Source of the DNA: Aquatica leii
Lineage: Eukaryota > Arthropoda > Insecta > Coleoptera > Lampyridae
Assembly (NCBI GenBank): GCA_035610365.1
Contig: CM069435.1
Location: forward strand, 91,235,389-91,299,388
Length of the DNA: 64,000 nt
Direction of reading: 5' to 3'
Shown: piece by piece, positions 63,066-64,000 of the stretch
Layout: the number at the start of each line of letters is the position of its first letter
Position numbering within the stretch: the first letter of the stretch is position 1
The notes under the pieces: generated by a model
Told to the model about the DNA's origin: nothing
Seen by the model: only the letters and a program-made list of their open reading frames with translations
The model's database searches: none
Made by a program: the position numbers and the translations under genes

Positions 63066-64000
63066 CAATAATAGACCACACTTTTCTAATAAAATAAATA
63101 CAATACAAATTAAATTTTACAATTAACTAACAACAATTTAGCAACAAATTCTACACACATTTTAAACCGAATACCAATTCATTAAAACACTGTTTATAAT
63201 GGTGTAACTTGCCTCAAGTTGAATGCATAATTAAAAAAGTAAGAAAGTTACAAGTTTTTTTCTTTCGCAAGAAATTAGTAACAAATCTCAAATTATGTTT
63301 TATTTGGTTTTGCTAACTTTGTATTGCTAACTTGAGGGACGTGAAAAACTTGATACCTAATTGCTATGTGACTGAAGCTTTTATAAGTTTATTATAAAAA
63401 ATTTCTTGTGATGTAGGTGAATAATTGTGCAATCTGAATTATACCTCATATAATACCTATAAAATAGGTATATAACTCATTTTTGAAATTGAAAAGACTG
63501 CTAATAATAAAGAATATTATCAAAAACAAAATAAAAAATTATCTTTCCGATAAACCCATTACTCGGATAGAAAATTCACATTCTTAAAAGTAATAATCTT
63601 CACTCTAGTTTCTAGTGATAACTCTGCTTTTGCAGAATTTGCACAAAAATTGACACACAAAACAACACTAAATAATATACATTACAAAATGAATTTTAAG
63701 TAACCCCTTTATATACTCTACTTAGTAGTAGCGGAGCCTTGGGCAAAAGGGAGCATTACTGGGGGTATGGAATACCCCCCAGAAGAACGGGGTTTTGGGT
63801 CTATGGAAACACTGCTTTAAAGGTAATTTTAATGAGAATTTCTGTATTCTTTCTTCTGAAAGTTTAATTCAATCTTTAATTTTGGTTTCAATAGGCTAAG
63901 TACTAGTAATAAAAATAGAAAAGCATTTGTAAATTTTTGTTTAGTATATAATTATGCTATTTTTATAATCAAGAATCCTAGGTTTTCCAAAATAATTGAG
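63066..64000. other. No gene seen
   Basis: AT-rich DNA to the window end; nothing recognised. Confidence 0.6.

Noticed and set aside
1..64000. CRISPR array, bacterial operon, phage or defence island
   Set aside because: No regularly spaced repeats, operon structure or bacterial-type coding density; everything points to an insect chromosome.

Overview
The window is AT-rich eukaryotic DNA from an insect, possibly a beetle (a tentative guess). No bacterial or phage gene is present. The only host genes I can support are a small cluster of divergent, intronless chemosensory ionotropic receptors (IRs): intact copies at 17593-19365 (+), 42031-43788 (-) and 56303-58084 (+), and one broken copy in two pieces at 6133-6372 and 9540-10319 (+). 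They share an N-terminal signal, the IR channel core (M1, pore, M3, M4) and a family-specific cysteine-containing ectodomain. Everything between them is a graveyard of mobile elements.

Layout: 1-1775, Ty3/gypsy copy A (gag and 5' LTR, minus); 1776-4435, BEL/Pao pol remnant and 3' LTR; 6133-10319, split IR pseudogene around about 3.2 kb of repeats; 11795-13945, gypsy copy B; 14762-14904, hAT-like MITE; 15908-16630, repeat carrying hammerhead-ribozyme folds on both strands; 17593-19365, IR; 20189-24555, CsRn1/Kabuki-like LTR element (minus); 24745-27330, a second CsRn1-like remnant (plus) split by a solo LTR (25591-26038) of the gypsy family; 28000-28900 and 58987-61080, two copies of an unclassified long repeat; 29050-29700, LINE fragment; 30260-36252, a recent 3-kb tandem duplication whose right edge lies in a 5'-inverted LINE that runs to 40880; 41504-41899, a second hAT-like MITE; 42031-43788, IR; 44259-48331, gypsy copy C; 48400-49183, piggyBac remnant; 49360-53570, gypsy copy D; 53940-54850, LINE fragment; 56303-58084, IR; 62220-63065, Tc1-type transposase remnant.

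The most unusual content is the gypsy family A-D. In every copy where the 3' end is visible (B, C, D), pol continues past the integrase GPY/F module into a macrodomain that closely resembles the TARG1/OARD1 class of ADP-ribosyl-ester hydrolases. In copy C the positions matching both catalytic residues (Lys, Asp) are kept. In C and D a stop codon sits at the same codon inside the macrodomain. In C the same frame then reopens into the end of the macrodomain fold and a CCCH zinc finger that runs into the 3' LTR. I know of no described LTR retrotransposon with this integrase-macrodomain-(stop)-CCCH arrangement, but I could not search the literature. All copies here are broken, so this is a fossil of a family whose active members would be elsewhere.

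Second in interest is the 343-bp-period repeat near 16 kb. It carries hammerhead-type folds with a short stem III like those of Penelope-like elements and retrozymes. Both copies have A in place of the core G12.
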